Origin: Apus apus
Taxonomy: Eukaryota; Chordata; Aves; Apodiformes; Apodidae
Assembly: GCF_020740795.1 (NCBI RefSeq)
Contig: NC_067312.1
Coordinates: 47,067,905-47,131,904, forward strand
Direction of reading: 5' to 3'
Length of the DNA: 64,000 nucleotides
The notes beneath the pieces were generated by a model. That model saw only the letters and a list, made by a program, of their open reading frames with translations, did no database searches and was not told the DNA's origin. This document shows, piece by piece, positions 52,872-64,000 of this stretch (the stretch's first letter is position 1; each line of letters begins with the position of its first letter). The position numbers and the translations under genes are program-made.

Positions 52872-55380
52872 TTGAAGGGGGAAGGGGATAAAACTGAGCC
52901 TGCTGTAAATAAGTCTGGGGGATGCATGCCTGAGTTTGTAGGATGGTCTGCTAGAGAAGACTCTGCCACTTCAGTTGAGATAGGGGATTGAGATATAATG
53001 GGAAGTAAAAAGGCAAGGGTTATTGATGATACAGCAGCCATGGAAACACCTGAGAAGGGACAGGCAGGAATTAGGGTGAATGCCCACAAAAAAGTTTTAA
53101 GATCATTAACCCATCTGAAGTGCATCTATACCAACACACAGAGCATGGGCAACAAGCAAGGTGAGCTGGAAGCCATGATGCAGCAGGAAAAATATGACAC
53201 AGTGGCTATCACAGGAACTTAGTGGGATACTTCACATGACTAGAGTGCCACAGTTGATGGCTACCATCTCTTTAGGAGAGACAGACAAAGAAGGAGAGGC
53301 AGAGGGGTTGCCCTGTGTATTAGGAATTGTTATGAATGTCTAGAACTAGGCTATAATCAGGTCAAGGTAGAGTGCATTTGGACCAGGATCAGGGGCAAGG
53401 TGAACAAGGCTGATATTGCTGTGGTAGTCTGCTATAGACTTCCCAACCAGGGCAGTGAGGTGGATAAGCTATTCTATAAATTCCTGGGTGAAATCTCACA
53501 GTTCTTTGTCCTTGTTCTTGTGGGGGACTTCCCTGATATCTGCTGGAACTACAATACAGCAGAGAGGGAATAGTCTCAGAAGTTCCTGGAATGTGTTGAA
53601 GATAACTTCTTGACATCTGGTGAATGAACCAACCAGGCAATGGCCACAAAAATGCTGTGGGGCTATGCAAGGAGGGAATTAGAAGGTCCAAAGCCCAGCT
53701 AGAAATTAATCTGGCCTCCATGGTAAACGACAACAAGAAAAGCTTCTCTAAATATATTAACAGCAAAATAAAGACCAGGGAGACCCTCCATCCCCTATTA
53801 GATGCAGGAGGAAACATGGTTACAAACAGTGAGGAAAAGGCTGAGGTGCTAAATGACTTCTTTGCCTCAGTCTTTAGTAACAGGGCCTTTTATGTTGAGG
53901 GAATCCAATTCCCTAAGCTAGGGGACAGGGACCAGGAGCAGAGCAATCCCCCTACAATTCAGGAGGGTCAGTCACCTGCTACACCACGTAGGCATTCACA
54001 AATCTATGGGGCTGGACGGGATGCACCCAAGAGTGCTGAAAGAGCTGACGGGTGCTCACTAAGCCACTTTCTATCATTTACCAGCAGTCCTGGCTGACTG
54101 GAGCAATATCAGCAAACTGGAAATCCGCCAATGTTACCCCCATATACAAGAAGGGACGGAAGGATGATCCAGGAAACTACAGGCCTGTTAGTCTGACTTC
54201 AGTACCAGGGGGGCTGATGGAGCAGATCATCCTGAGTACCATTATGTGATACATGCAGAACAACCAGGTGATCAGGCCCAGTCAGCATGGGTTCATGAAG
54301 TTCATGTTCCTGTTTGACTAAGCTCCTCTCCTTCTATGACAGGGTGACCTGCTTATTGGATGAGGGAAGGGCTGTGGATCTTGTCTGCCTTAACTTTAGC
54401 AAGGCGTTTAAGAAGGTTTCCCACAGCATTCTCCTAGAGAAGCTGGCTGCTCGTAGCTTGGATGTGCGCACGATTTGCTGGATAAAAAACTGGTTGAGTG
54501 GCCAGGTCCAAAGAGCTGTGTTCAGTGGAGTTAAATCCAGCTGGTGGCTGGTCAGGAGTGGTGTTCCCCAGGGCTCAGGGCTGGGGCTGCTCCTATTTAA
54601 CATCTTTATTGATGAATAGGATGAGGGGATAGAGTGCAACCTCAGTAAGTTTGCAGATGACACTAAGTTGGGTGGGAGTGTCGATCTGCTTGAGTGCAGG
54701 GAGGCTCTTCAGAGGGGTCTGGGTAGTGTTGACTGATAGGCAGAGGCCAATTGTATGCTTTTCAATAAGGCCAAATGTTAAGTCCTGCACTTTGGCCCTG
54801 GCAGTGCTACAGGCTTGGGGACCAGTGGCTAGAGAGCTTCCCAGCAGAGAGGGACCTGGGGGTGCTGATTGACAGCTGGCTGAACATGAGCCAGCAGTGT
54901 GTCCAGGTCGCCAAAAAGGCCAACAGCATCCTGGTCTGCATCAGGAATAGTGTGACCAGCAGGACCAGGGGGGTGATCCTGCCCCTCTACTCGGCTTTGG
55001 TGAGGCTGCACCTCAAGCACTGTGTGTAGTTTTGGTCAACACAGTATAAAGACATTGTGGTGCTGGAGACGGTGCAGAGAAGGGCAACTAAGCTGATCAG
55101 AGGTCTGGAGAAGAGGTCTTACGAGAAGAGGCTGAGGGAGCTGGGGCTGTTCAGCCTGGAGGAGACTGAGGGGAGACGTCATTGCTCTCTACAGCTACCT
55201 GAGAGGAGGTTGTAGTGAGGTGGGTCTTGGCCCCCTCTCACTAGTGACTAGGTCGAATTGCACCAGCGGAGGTTCAGATAGGATATTAGGAAAAATTTAT
55301 TCACAGAAAGAGTGGTGAGGCATTGGAACAGGCTGCCCAGGGAGGTTGTAGAGGCACCATTCCTGGATGTGTTAAGAAAA
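52872..55380 (+). pseudogene. CR1 ORF2 remnant (copy N)
   Basis: Fragments in several frames. Endonuclease start LKCIYTNTQSMGNKQGELEA (about 53115), degraded GDFPDICW (about 53525), linker (53660-54030: NDFFASVFSN), RT N part ([20 protein letters not shown], 54150-54210), motif [12 protein letters not shown] (54390-54420, catalytic Asp replaced by Asn), [18 protein letters not shown] (54560-54615), and FADDTKLGG (about 54650). The thumb continues to 55029 and the C terminus to about 55380. Not functional. Confidence 0.88.
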
Positions 55381-55493
55381 TAGGTAGACATTGTTTCAGG
55401 AGATGGTTTAGTAGATAGAGGTTGTAGGATGGTTGGACTTAATGATCTTGAAGGTCTTTTCCAACCTTGATGATTCTATAATTCTATATTCTG

Positions 55494-55946
55494 TGTGAGT
55501 GAACAATGCCAAGGTAATTAAAATGCATTTTTTCTTGTGATAAAAGAACAGTGTAGGAAGGTTAGAAATTCTGCCACTGAAGTGCAGCTTTCTACTAGAC
55601 AGAAGTTTGAAAAGTCAAAACCTGGAATGTTATGGGAAGAGTCCTCCATCAGAGCCCTAAGCATGCTTTTGAATCCATGTTTTTATACTTACCAGATAGT
55701 CTGCAAAGGCTTTGATTATGCAATCAGTGTGTTTTGCTGGGCAAGACCAGAAGTTAAACCACTGTAGTGGAATTAGCTGCTGCTAGAAGCAGCCCTCTAT
55801 AACTTAAATTGCAGTATTCACATATGGCCTTATTTAAGTCTACCTACCTCTCTAGCAAGTTTTTCTCTCTTGTGATACAATTAAATGCTTGCCTGGATTT
55901 AGAAGAACTGCTCATGTAGCTATTTCATTTTCTGCCTTAGCAGAGA
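55494..55946. other. Intergenic stretch before LTR copy 2
   Basis: AT-rich, nothing recognised. Confidence 0.5.
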
Positions 55947-56399
55947 GTAGCTGTCGCAAGCCGGTACCGGGGGGCTACCGGCTGTCAGGATACTTTTGCG
56001 ACTCCCCCTCTCAATGTGGAGGGGTTTGTGAATGAGCCCGAGGGCCACACGCGGCGCTGCCTCTCACGGAGCAACGTGTTTCAGGGTGGTAGCTAGAAAG
56101 CCCCCCCACCCCTCCACGCTCAGAAATTGCCTCTAAAGCCAAGATTTACTCCACAAACTAACTGGTTTATTAAGGGTTAACACAAACCGAGGGATGATGT
56201 TTAGGGACAATGCAGGTGTGAATGGCTACCAGGGATATCAATATGTATGTGGTGAGAAAGTGTCCTTTAGGGAGGCAATGCAAAGGTGCTTTTAAGGGAG
56301 AGGATTAAGGACCAAAGGGAGGAGGGAGGAGGGAAGGAAACCTGACGCCGCTCCTCCTTAAGAGGTCGCGCTGTGTGTGCAAGTATGAGGAAAGGAATA

Positions 56400-56426
<27 letters not shown>
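56400..56426. repeat. (GT)n microsatellite inside LTR copy 2
   Basis: About 13 GT units, absent from the equivalent position in copy 1. Confidence 0.95.
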
Positions 56427-56430
<4 letters not shown>

Positions 56431-56777
56431 ATGTTACCCTCCGGCGACTTGTCCAGCGTCGGTCGGTGGCCAGAGGGCAGGACGGCAGGTCCGTGGTGTC
56501 GGAGGGGCAGCCTCTCGGCAGCGGGTGCAGCGGCCGCTGGTTTCCTCTTCACCGGCAGCAACACGGGGAGGGGGCTCCGGCCCCGACCCCAGGGCTCGGG
56601 ACCCCGGCACGCTCGGCGCTGAGGCTCAGGCTGGACCCGGGGCAGGCAGGCAGGCAGGGTCCCAGCACCAGTGTCCGCAGCAGGGGGGTGTCCCTGGCAG
56701 TCACCGCCTTAAAGTGGGGCTCATGGACGCTCATTGGCTCTGGACAGTGACATTGACTGGACCGGTGGGTCAGGGGG

Positions 56778-56786
56778 TATAAAAGG
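56778..56786 (+). promoter_or_regulatory. TATA box in LTR copy 2, plus strand
   Basis: TATAAAAGG with ATTGG at 56733-56737 upstream on the plus strand. In copy 1 the same pair is on the minus strand. If active, transcription would run toward 57304 and away from FANCC. Confidence 0.5.
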
Positions 56787-57015
56787 TGGCGAGGGCAGCA
56801 GGTGGGCCCCCTTCCCTCCTCCCTGAGGCCCGTTCGGACGCTTTCTGCCTGGGCACAGGATGGCTTGTCGCCCATCCTTTCTGTCCCGGACCACATCTGT
56901 TGTTTTGGGTTCAGTTGTCCTTGAGAAGCAAGTCTGTTTTAGTTCGTTCGCTGGGGATAATCAGGAGAGGCCTTTGCTGGCTTAAAAGACATTTTGTTTA
57001 GACTTATGTGGGGAA

Positions 57016-57283
57016 TCATAGAATCATAGAATCCTAGGGGTTGGAAGGGACCTCGAAAGATCATCTAGTCCAACCCCCCTGCCAGAGCAGGGTCACCTAG
57101 AGTACATCACACAGGAAGGCGTCCAGGCGGGTTTTGAATGTCTCCAGCGAAGGAGACTCCACAACCTCTCTGGGCAGCCTGTTCCAGTGCTCTGTCACTC
57201 TTACAGTAAAAAAATTTTTCCTGATATTCATCTTAAACCTCCCATGCTCCAACTTGTATCCATTACCCCTTGTCCTATCAAGA
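57016..57283 (-). mobile_element. CR1 LINE 3' fragment (copy O) inserted in LTR copy 2
   Basis: Antisense. It has ATCATAGAATCATAGAATCC tail, GGGGTTGGAAGGGACCTCG 3' UTR and the last codons of ORF2 ([38 protein letters not shown]). It is very close to copies A and B. It interrupts the LTR between TTATGTGGGGAA and AAGAACAGTTTCCCACA, sequences that are adjacent in LTR copy 1. Confidence 0.93.
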
Positions 57284-58336
57284 AGAAAAGAACAGTTTCC
57301 CACAGTAGCTTATTCTGGGAATTTGCTGTTTGGTGGTCTGTTCACTGGTGAATGCCAAGAAGAAGTTTTCCTTGCTTGCATTGGCCATCTTCCTTTAACC
57401 AGCTGAATGGCTGCTCAAAAGGGATAAACCTCATGATGGCTTAAGTGTACCCCTAGCATCTGGATCCTTTCAGGGGCCAGGAGACAGCTAGGGATAGGCA
57501 TTGGATTGCCATCAGCCACTGAAACAAAAAATTGAAATGTCAGCTGAGTTGTAGCAATATAGTTAGCAGGCATAGATTGTGCCTTAGTTTGTATTTTATA
57601 TTCTTGCATGTGTGTGAAGGCAAAGAGGATGAGAAGGAAGAAAAATCTCAGCATGTTGAAACTCAGCTGCAAAAACTTCTCTGGGATTTTTATATTAAAT
57701 GAAGTTGTAGTACAGATAGGTTTAGGAAGCCACATTTCCATATAAGACATTTAACATGAACAACAAGTAGCAGAAAAAAATCCAGCAATACTGTATTTTT
57801 AATTGGTCTGTACATTGAATGAACTTCCCATCTCTTACCAAATCTTGCTTAAATGCTTGTTTCATAACTGTTCTGTATTATAATTCATTTTGTAAAAAAC
57901 CAGCTGCTCAAGAACAATGACCCTTTCCAATTATTTTGGATAAAAATATCTCTTAGGGAGACCCATGGACTCTGGCAGATGAATATTGTCATCTTGAAAA
58001 TAACACATTTTTACATATTCTTTACCATAACGAACAGTTCCACTTAGTAGTCCACATTCTGAGTTACACTGTCCTTCAGATTTCCCATAAGTATGTGCCA
58101 AACCAGCCTGTATATACAGTTTATTCACTCATTACTGCTTTGATTTTATTTCTTAGCTTGTGGATTTATTTTGACACTCCCAAAACAGGTGCATGCAAGA
58201 TGTCATTTGAATGCTACTGATAAAAATCCCCTTACTATTTCATGTCTGAGAAAGCAGCTTTTCTTTGGTTTGACTACTGATGCTGTAACTTCTACTGCAT
58301 AAAAGTTGTCTAAAGAGAGGACTTCCTTCTTTTTCA

Positions 58337-58363
58337 TTTTATTTATTTATTTATTTATTTTTA
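58337..58363. repeat. (ATTT)n microsatellite
   Basis: About six tetranucleotide units of TTTA. Confidence 0.85.
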
Positions 58364-61300
58364 ATTTGCAAACTAACTTGTAATGGGAGCTGAAGATACA
58401 GATTTCCCATATGTATTAAAATTCCCTGTAGACACTGCCAGTAAGTGCTTAAGTGCTTTTAATCTTGTGACTGTGCTGCACTTCTGTATCAGCCTGAGAT
58501 GTCTGTGAACAGAGAGGGAAAAGTCAGTATCAGATTCCACTGAAGAAGAAAGAGGCCTTGACATTTGCTACAGAACTAATCATGAAGATAGAAATGTCTG
58601 TGAACTCAGGCATTGCCTGTGAGTTTCTAGTAGGCAGGATCATTACTGCTTTTTCTGGAGACATGACAAAAATACAAATGTTATCACCATAGACCAGTAC
58701 ATTTTTTCTTGCTTCTGTGTTAAGAAACAAGTGATCAGTGCTGAGCAATACACTGTACAGCATGCTTTTAGCTATATATGAAACTATAACATCCATTTTG
58801 GAAAGATAATTCTGTTGGGATTTAAAGGTTTGAGATGATAGCTGTTGAGTTTTCATCATTACTTTAGTGATCTTGATCTCTTTTCAACAGTTCTGCTTCC
58901 ATTTGCTGTATTGGCAGAGCGAGCTCAGATGCAGTTACTCCTTAGTCAGAAGCATTGCCTTTTCTTTCTATTTCCAGAATTTTCTTTCTTCTGCCCAGAA
59001 TCAAAAGTGGATATAGGTATGATCCATAATGGGTTTCTAGGAGAAAGTGAATCAAGCAACTAAAACCAACTGGTTTTTGCTAGGCTAAGTTAGGTAACAG
59101 TGCAGGTAATCCAGCATGCTTGCCAGGGAAGAGAAGATACATGTCACCCCAACTGTCATTCATGACCCTGTGTGTAATGCCAGCTCTGCCCACAGGCACT
59201 ATGCTAGCCCAAATTTTAATATGTTGATTACTGTTAATTCACACCTGTAAAATTAATTTTCATTAAGATTGACTTTGTTCTGACTATCTGTTCTGCCTTT
59301 CCAGTAGCTAAGCTACTGATGTATGCTCTCTTTTACCTCCTCTCTGTGGATGAGCAGGCTGTACAAATGATAGATGCAGTCACTTTTTAAAAAAAATTTT
59401 ATTTCTAAGATGGAATACCCCAAAGTTATGCAAACATCATAGAATGAAGCTGAAGAACCTTCTCATAAAAGCACATATGAGCTGAATATCTGTACTTTCT
59501 GCTGAGATCCTTCCTTCACATGCATACTACTGTCTAGAAACGCAGCAGTCTCTGTCAGCTGTCCCCTACCCTGATTTATTCAGACTTGACAACTTAATTG
59601 TCATAAAATATTTAAAGAAGAGGAGACTTTGGTATTATACCCATGCTGTCTCCCCTCTGTTTCAAAAATCAGGCATTTGAACAGCAAAGTAATGGGCTAA
59701 CAATATCAAGTCAAGATGGCTGGGAATGACAGGCCAAACAGGCACCATTGGCTCATGGATAAACTGTCCTGCAGTGATTTTTCCACAGAAAGCCCCAGTA
59801 TTGAGCCACTGCTCCCAGCAAGCCTGGAGTCAAAAGCCTGGGAGTAGTGAGCTACATTAACCGAAGACTGTAACGGTATCCAGCTTGCTGCTCAGAGGCA
59901 TGTGGAAGGTCAGCAGAGCTGTCAGCTCTGCAGTGTGAGTCATGAGCAAACCCAGGCTGTTGCATGGTAGTACATAGGCACTAGTGCTGTTGGGGTTCTG
60001 TGCTAATACAAAGTGATGCTCAGCTGAAAATTCAGTTCAGTTTTCAGATCTGTAAATCATCATGAAAGAGCAAATCTTTACACAACTGCAAATCTTGCAT
60101 GCCTTTAAGTAACGGTGATAACAAAGTCTGTTCTGGCTCCTATAAGCAGCTGCAGTAAGGCCCTTAATTTTGTGCAGAAAATGTGTCCTCAGTTTTACTC
60201 ATGGTAAGTGGACAAATGCAGTTTATTCCACAAGCACTGTGCAACTCTCTCAATTTCCATATGCACTGGCATATTTTACTGACGTAAAATGTCATCCAGC
60301 CAGCAAGGAAAGTTTTAAAAATTAGTTTTCAATTATATTCTGTCCATAGAAACACGGGAACATATCTATGTTGATATATACATGCACTTCAGTATTTATA
60401 TGTGCCTGAACTCAGTATACTTGTAGTGAAAGTCTAGACGAGTCAGGCTCCTTATTTTTGTTGCTTCCTTGTCCTGTCTTGTAATTCATTATTTTTCTGA
60501 ACTACTAGTTTGGGCATCAAGGACTGAGACAAAGAACAGAAATGCACTTGGGTCTCTTAAAAAGCTTGCCTGTTACAGAGGACCTCAATGCCAACTCACA
60601 GAATACTGGAAATCATATATGAAAAGTAGATATTTTACAGTTTTAACAGACCACAAAATATGTTAATTATTTTCGATATTAGTGTCCTGGAAAAAGGTTT
60701 GCACTGAATTAGAGTAAGGTTTTGTGCTCACTATGTGGTATATGCCAACCGGCAGTCTTACTGTGGAAGTATATTATTATATGGTGAGTGCTTTGCTCAA
60801 AGGAAAATACCATTAGTTACTTACAGATGCAAAATTTGAATGCTCTTAGATAATTGTTATACAACTACTCCTGACTCCTAAATCATATGTGTGGACAGAC
60901 AGACCTGTGAAGGCAAGGAAATCCTCTTCAGACACAAAAGTTGGGACAGGAGTGCCATGGCCTGCAAACTCTTCAACAAAACAGCTACAATTTTCTGCAA
61001 TAGAAATACAAATTTTCAAGACTTTCATCAGCTGTGGAGGTAAACTCGCTGGCTGCAGCACTTTACCATGGCCTAGCTCTGTAGAACTTGTTTGATTTGT
61101 TTTCATCATATCCTTTTTCATAGAGCTTGTTATGTGTCAGAAATCCATATAGGCTCCTTATGTCTTGAGTTCTACTTGTTTCCTCAAGCTACCCACTTGC
61201 CGAGGCTGCATTTCTGGCTAGACCTGTTGTTTCTGGGCTGGACCATTTTCCCTTCCCTCTTTATATGCAAGGAATGGCCAATAGGGTACTGCTAATTCCC

Positions 61301-62756
61301 TCCTAAAGGAGAAAACACAAAGCCAGCAGCAGCTGCAAACACCTCCCAGCAAAGCTGAAGACAGAATCCAAAGTGAGTGAACTGCTGTCAGCAAAATGGT
61401 ATGTTTTAATCTGTGTTTGTAGCAGAAAGCGTATTACCAGGAATGTATTGCCTCTCTGGGGGCAAAGGACTTGTCTAGGTCACCCCTGTATTATGGTCTG
61501 CCTTTCTTATGAACAAGTGACCCAGAAAGCGGCACAGGAACATAGATGGTGATCCTTGCCTGACTACACAGACCAAGTTTTAGCTTAATGCTAGATCCAC
61601 TTTTTCAGTTGAAAGTTATGTTCAGAAAATAATAGGTGAGATCCTAACCAGCTGCTGGCCTAATGAAATAAGCAAGGAGACAGTCCAGTCTTCAGCACCG
61701 GGCTTTCTAATGCTGTCCAAAGTAAAACTACCACTATGTTTGGAAAGGACAAGGTTAGGAATGGGAGAAAAACAAAAAAAACCCCTATGTTTTACTACAC
61801 TCAGAGAGGGCTAACTATCAAATAGAAGGGCAAAGACAAACCTATGTCAATGCCTGTGCTTGTCATAGCCATCTACATGGATATGTAAATATACGTGAGC
61901 CTTGAAGCCTTAATTTTCTGCTCTGAATGGAGATTTGACATTGTAACTTTTCCACCACTTTCCCCAAATGCCTAACAATACTTAAGAACAAACAACTTTA
62001 ACAACAAATGGGTAGTTTCACTGGATTTTACTGTGTGACAGTAAAGTTCAGTATTATTTGATAAAACATCACTTTCAGTTAGGATTTTAGTTACAGTAAG
62101 TTTGGGAAGGGATTTTTTTCGTTTTTGGCTTTTATTTACTATAATTGGAATCTACAACTTCTTCTCAGGAAATTAATATGGAAACACTTTGGGAGAATCT
62201 TCAGTAAAATAAAAAACAATGGTTTATTTTTTCTTTCTGCTAAGTTTTCACTAGGGCTTATTAAAAGCTTAAATAATTAAATGACAATTTGTATGGATCA
62301 CTCCCAGTTTTTTACATGCTTATGTCATGTTAATGAAGCCACTATATAATATGCAGAGAAGCCTCCTTTTCTTCCTTGCTTCTGATGAGTGACCATCTTC
62401 TGATGTTGACAATAACTATCTGAAGCCACGTTTAGCTTTCTTCTTACTCTGGAGACTCGCTCTACTTAGCAATGCTTGGATCTGCAACAAAAAGCCATAC
62501 AAGCCCAGATGCAGGGTCAGGACTGCCACTTCTTTGCCATTTTTTAGGTTATTTGGCATTGGTGTCTTACGTTCTGTTCATTTTCTCAGTTGCTACAATG
62601 CATGATGGACCACAAAGCTGTTGTGAGGTAAATCAGTGCTTAAGTGCATGGTCGTGTTAACGCCGCTGAGACAGACTGAAACAGCCGTAGCAAGAAAAAT
62701 AAACTTCTGCTGTGCTCAATATTAGAAAAAAGGTAAGAAAACTAGATTGCTTTGAA

Positions 62757-62781
62757 AGAAAGAAAAAAAAAAAAAAAAAAA
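62757..62781. repeat. A-rich tract
   Basis: (GAAA)n grading into a run of about 20 A. Possibly a decayed retroposon tail, but no body was recognised on either side. Confidence 0.7.
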
Positions 62782-64000
62782 GATGTAGTACTTGCCAGTG
62801 TGTAATGTCTTGTCTTCCATGTACTTCTTAACAGTACTGGCTAAACAGGCTTACAATTTCTGTGTCTGTGCAAGAACCTTAGCCAGCCCTGGGTTCTTTC
62901 TCTTGCACAATGGAAAAGGAAAAAACAAGCTGGTTTCCTTTGCTGGACATTGCAGATAAACTTTTGAAATGAAGGGTAACTCTTTTCTGAATGGGATCCC
63001 TTAATAACTACATCTGTGAGCATAACTGCATTAGAATTCAGTGTTGCATCTCAACACGTTCTTGGACAATTTCCTAACTCCTGCTGCATTTGAAAGAAGT
63101 TGCTGAATGTCCCATAATTCAGGTATTGACACTGTGTGCCTGGAAAGGGGGAAATCAGAAAATGTAGTGAGGTAAACAGGAATTGTACTCTTTGAACTGA
63201 AGTCACCATTGAGGTAAGCTCTTACTTTAAATACCAAGCACAAGAACTTAAAAAAAAATAATAATTACCACATTTAAGTTTTCTTGTTAATGTCCATTAA
63301 CTAAAGATTTTTAGCTGTTCCTCTCCCACTGCAAAACTAGAAATACGGTCATTCTTTTTCCAAAGTTTGTGCAATGTGCAATGGAGAGACTACACGTACT
63401 TGAAAAAAAATATTTATTTTTACAAGAGAGTTTGATGTAAAACCATAGTGTAGAAAGCAAATATGTTGACAAAATTTTACGGTTTAAAATTTTTACTCTC
63501 TGAAAGGAAAAATTAAGATGTCCTCTGATCAGTGGAGCAGGACGTTCCTGTGAAAGAAGGACTACACTTGATCTATCACTGTGCAAAATGAGCAGCACAA
63601 GGGTACAGAAGACGTTCTCAGAAAATGGAAGGTTGGACATTTCTCTTAAAAGTTAACCTAAACAAGACAGAGAGAGAATGATGATCTTTGTTTTTCATTC
63701 AGTTCCATCTCATCACCTGAATAGTCACTTTTCTCAAGTTACTTTAGCTGCCAATTAACATCCCCAGCTCCACCCTAGCTCCCTCTAATTTTATATTGTC
63801 TTTTTAATTTAGCACAGAAGTTAAACACAGAATTTTAAGAACAGAATACAGTTTCACCAAACTTCAGAGATTACTAATGCTGGCCAAGTTACTGGAGTGC
63901 ATAAAGTCATTCAAACCAGGAGTTCTTGGCATCTGCAAACTGGAATGTCTGTATTTCCAAAAAGCAAGGATAACCTCAAATTTATTGTATTAAAGAACTA

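Larger units (their letters stand above)
52289..55493 (+). mobile_element. CR1 LINE (copy N), 3.2 kb, decayed, endonuclease partly deleted
   Basis: Plus strand. Esterase half of ORF1 (from about 52289), ORF2 from about 52872, 3' UTR (GGTTGGACTTAATGATCTTG) and tail ATTCTATAATTCTATA ending about 55493. It is an older subfamily than copies A and B and shares its 3' end type with copy K. Multiple stops and frameshifts. A deletion near 53625-53650 removes the end of the endonuclease and the following linker. Confidence 0.93.
55952..57304 (-). mobile_element. Solo LTR of an endogenous retrovirus, copy 2, with inverted promoter block and CR1 insert
   Basis: Same family as the 984-2225 LTR: ends TGTCGCAAGCC...TTTCCCACA, flanked by perfect 5 bp duplications GTAGC at 55947-55951 and 57305-57309. 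It spans 1353 bp, of which about 270 bp is a CR1 insertion (57016-57283). AATAAA is on the minus strand at 56166-56171, as in copy 1. The block of about 160 bp with TATA and ATTGG (about 56700-56862) is in the opposite orientation to that in copy 1. A (GT)n run (56400-56426) is unique to this copy. No viral genes. Confidence 0.87.
57310..64000. other. Intergenic sequence downstream of FANCC, no supported gene
   Basis: 6.7 kb of AT-rich sequence with no CR1 or LTR that I can see. It contains an (ATTT)n tract (about 58337-58363) and an A-rich tract (62757-62781). A 62-codon frame with a hydrophobic segment lies at 62472-62660, followed by AATAAA at 62698-62703; I cannot link it to a family. No microRNA hairpin of the miR-23b/27b/24-1 cluster was found on either strand. 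Confidence 0.45.

Noticed and set aside
57310..64000. miR-23b/27b/24-1 cluster and 3' end of AOPEP, expected downstream of FANCC from human synteny
   Set aside because: I looked for both strands of the three mature microRNA sequences and for aminopeptidase-like minus-strand exons and found none. They probably lie beyond the window.
1..64000. tRNA, rRNA, CRISPR arrays, bacterial-type operons
   Set aside because: None seen. The sequence is vertebrate nuclear DNA, and repeats are explained by CR1, LTRs and microsatellites.

Overview
This is nuclear DNA from a bird. Three things point that way: chicken repeat 1 (CR1) LINE retrotransposons with the bird-type ATTCTATGATTCTATG 3' tail, endogenous-retrovirus LTRs including one that begins TGTCCTGGTTTGAGCC, and a host gene with vertebrate exon structure. 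CR1 pieces cover roughly 18-19 kb of the 64 kb by my manual count. That is dense for a bird and fits a repeat-rich lineage such as woodpeckers or hornbills, or a sex chromosome. FANCC is on the Z chromosome in chicken (known), so Z linkage is likely here (inference).

The only host protein gene I can support is FANCC (Fanconi anaemia complementation group C), on the plus strand. Eleven consecutive coding exons, equivalent to human coding exons 4-14, run from 18902 to 47505. They sum to 1332 nt (443 codons plus stop). Every intron is GT-AG. Eight of the eleven exons have the same length as I recall for human FANCC (165, 157, 53, 100, 76, 82, 65 and 144 nt). The other three differ by whole codons (+3, -2, -1). 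A polyadenylation signal lies at 47919-47924. Coding exons 1-3 were not found and are probably upstream of the window, which makes 1-18901 mostly intron 3.

Layout. 1-18901: intron 3 with a 1.24 kb solo LTR (984-2225), a 2.6 kb 5'-truncated CR1 (about 6451-9068), a 0.7 kb solo LTR (10062-10769), a probable third LTR type (about 12589-14161), and two CR1 fragments. 18902-47505: FANCC exons; introns 5, 6, 9, 11 and 12 carry CR1s. Intron 9 has one CR1 nested in another. Intron 11 has an almost full-length 4.37 kb CR1 with both ORFs, broken only by small indels. 47925-57309: downstream of the gene, three more CR1s (one of 3.2 kb) and a second copy of the 1.24 kb LTR, itself interrupted by a CR1. 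57310-64000: AT-rich sequence with no gene I can support.

The most unusual observation is that the two related LTRs (984-2225 and 55952-57304) are colinear except for a block of about 160 bp holding the TATA box and an ATTGG box, which is in opposite orientation in the two copies. I saw no evidence of a new multi-gene system: this is a DNA-repair gene embedded in layered retroelements.
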